Origin: Prevotellaceae bacterium
GTDB taxonomy: Bacteria; Bacteroidota; Bacteroidia; Bacteroidales; UBA932
Direction of reading: 5' to 3'
DNA: 6,458 bases
Assembly (NCBI GenBank): GCA_031259645.1
Contig: JAIRLC010000136.1
Span: 1 to 6,458, forward strand
Positions 5,492 to 6,458 of the stretch are shown here, in pieces. The position numbers and the translations under genes are program-made. Position 1 is the first letter of the stretch. The number at the start of each line of letters is the position of its first letter. The notes beneath the pieces are model-generated. The model saw nothing but the letters and a program-made list of their open reading frames with translations. It was not told the origin of the DNA and did no database searches.

Positions 5492-6458
5492 ATGAGGAGC
5501 TATTTTCATTGCAAATTTGCTATCCTTGTATGGGCATTTTTGCACCTATCGTTCATGCTGTCGGCACAATTTAGTGATGGCGACGGTAGCGCAGGCGATC
5601 CTTTTCAAATAAGTAACCGTGCCGGGTTGGAGGCGCTTGCGAATTATCTTGAAACGGCGGGCGAAAATGTCCATTTCCGCCTTACTGCCGATATTGACCT
5701 TGCCGGCGCCGAGTGGACGCCGATAGGAACAGGGCAGAAAGACTTTCGGGGCAAACTGCACGGCGGCGGACATCATATTAAAAATATTTCCGTAAATGCA
5801 ACGAACAATTTAGAATGGATCGGTTTGTTCACGAATTTGGGCACCGGCGCCGTAATAGACAGCGTGCACATCACGGGTGGAGAAATCAATGTGACAGACC
5901 CGCAGGTTGTAGCTGTGGGTGCGTTGGCGGGCGTTGCCTCCGGCAGTGTTACTGTTTTCGGATGCAGCAACAGCGCGCGAGTGAATGTGAATAACGGCAT
6001 ACCTGATGTGGACGCAGGCGGCTTGATAGGTTTTGTCACTGGCAATGATTTCAGCCTTACTTCTTGCGTCAATACCGGTACTGTTACCGGCAGTGGCGGT
6101 CGTACCGGCGGCTTGGTGGGTTGCTTCAAGCAGGCGAAAGGTACCATTTCCGACAGTTATAGCCAAGCCTTGATACGTACGGATGCTGCAAATGCTTCGG
6201 CCGGCGGCTTGGTGGGTTACATCGAACAATCCTCCGTCACGCTTGAGAAATGTTATGCCACAGGCCGGGTACATGTGCCCTCCGGTTCGTCCGCAGGTGG
6301 CACAGGTGGTTTGGCAGGCTTTGTAAATGATAATAATGGAGCTGTAACCATAACCAAATCCGTAGCGGCGCAGGATACCCTTACCGGCCCTGCCGGAAAT
6401 ACCCACCGCATAGTAGGACGAAAGAATTCTTCAATAACGCTTTCCGACAACTATGCCT
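5492..6458 (+). CDS. Secreted GLUG-repeat protein, probably surface-exposed (3' end beyond the right edge)
   Basis: 322 codons are visible, with no stop before the window ends. A Sec signal peptide is clear: basic R2 and K8, a hydrophobic core at about residues 9-23, and likely cleavage after A25 in LSA|Q. There is no lipobox, since C7 lies before the core. The mature N-terminus has a pattern common in this group: DGSAGDPFQI 31-40, LTADIDLAG 64-72, WTPIG 75-79, and FRGKLHGGGHHIKNI 85-99, a version of the FxGxxDGxGHxIxxL motif. GLUG-type repeats (GGLVG and variants) follow every 30-34 residues: degenerate IGLFTNL from 110, then VGALAG 142, AGGLIG 175, TGGLVG 205, AGGLVG 237 and TGGLAG 271. Each is followed by a Cys/Tyr turn such as KCYATGRV. 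This predicts a right-handed beta-solenoid, as in adhesin-like proteins and peptidases of Bacteroidota. The exact function is unknown. The missing C-terminus may hold a type IX secretion sorting domain or an anchoring region. Confidence 0.88.
   Translation, partial: MRSYFHCKFAILVWAFLHLSFMLSAQFSDGDGSAGDPFQISNRAGLEALANYLETAGENVHFRLTADIDLAGAEWTPIGTGQKDFRGKLHGGGHHIKNISVNATNNLEWIGLFTNLGTGAVIDSVHITGGEINVTDPQVVAVGALAGVASGSVTVFGCSNSARVNVNNGIPDVDAGGLIGFVTGNDFSLTSCVNTGTVTGSGGRTGGLVGCFKQAKGTISDSYSQALIRTDAANASAGGLVGYIEQSSVTLEKCYATGRVHVPSGSSAGGTGGLAGFVNDNNGAVTITKSVAAQDTLTGPAGNTHRIVGRKNSSITLSDNYA
6105..6218 (+). repeat. Exact 18-nt direct repeat within the GLUG coding region
   Basis: CCGGCGGCTTGGTGGGTT occurs at 6105-6122 and again at 6201-6218, exactly 96 bp (32 codons) apart and in frame. 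Both copies encode the Gly-Gly-Leu-Val-Gly core of successive solenoid repeats. Other units (for example 6014-6031, AGGLIG) use different codons, so this pair is nearly undiverged at the DNA level. Recombination between them would delete or add one 32-residue unit without breaking the frame. Confidence 0.8.

Noticed and set aside
5810..6406. Antisense open frames of 198 and 124 codons within the GLUG gene.
   Set aside because: The sense frame has a signal peptide, a promoter and regularly spaced GLUG motifs; the antisense frames merely reflect the repetitive Gly/Thr coding.

Overview
The window looks like chromosomal DNA from a member of the Bacteroidota, most likely order Bacteroidales. Two intergenic regions carry the phylum's characteristic promoter (TTG or TTTG, a spacer of about 20 bp, then TATCTTTG). 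Most starts lack a Shine-Dalgarno sequence. The RecQ has the long C-terminal extension typical of the phylum, and the signal peptide of the last gene ends in the familiar LSA|Q. Base composition is moderate, with AT-rich intergenic DNA. I cannot name a genus.

Layout, left to right. Positions 1-2186 (minus strand) hold a RecQ DNA helicase read from its start codon to within a few codons of its end; the stop lies just off the left edge. A 58-bp divergent spacer carries the promoter of the rightward genes. Rightward come kdsD (2245-3216, arabinose-5-phosphate isomerase), a 103-bp spacer made almost wholly of two short tandem-repeat arrays, lptB (3320-4045, ATPase of the LPS export transporter), and after 9 bp a MATE-family transporter (4055-5404). 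A perfect 16-bp inverted repeat follows the MATE stop codon and probably ends this unit. Its right arm runs into a second clear promoter, which drives a secreted GLUG-repeat protein (5492 to beyond the right edge). No stretch over 300 bases lacks a gene.

How the genes work together. KdsD makes the precursor of Kdo, the inner-core sugar of LPS. LptB powers transport of finished LPS to the outer membrane. The pair is therefore a small outer-membrane biogenesis unit like the kdsD-lptB linkage of Proteobacteria, but without kdsC, lptC or lptA between them. The MATE transporter may be co-transcribed; its substrate is unknown. RecQ (DNA repair) and the GLUG protein (probably surface-exposed) are separate transcription units.

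I see no novel multi-gene system, CRISPR array, mobile element or RNA gene. The points most worth a second look are the small repeats: a 7-bp tandem array at the kdsD stop codon with a matching copy that supplies the stop codon of the MATE gene, a roughly 15-bp tandem array in the leader of lptB, and the hairpin that overlaps the next promoter.
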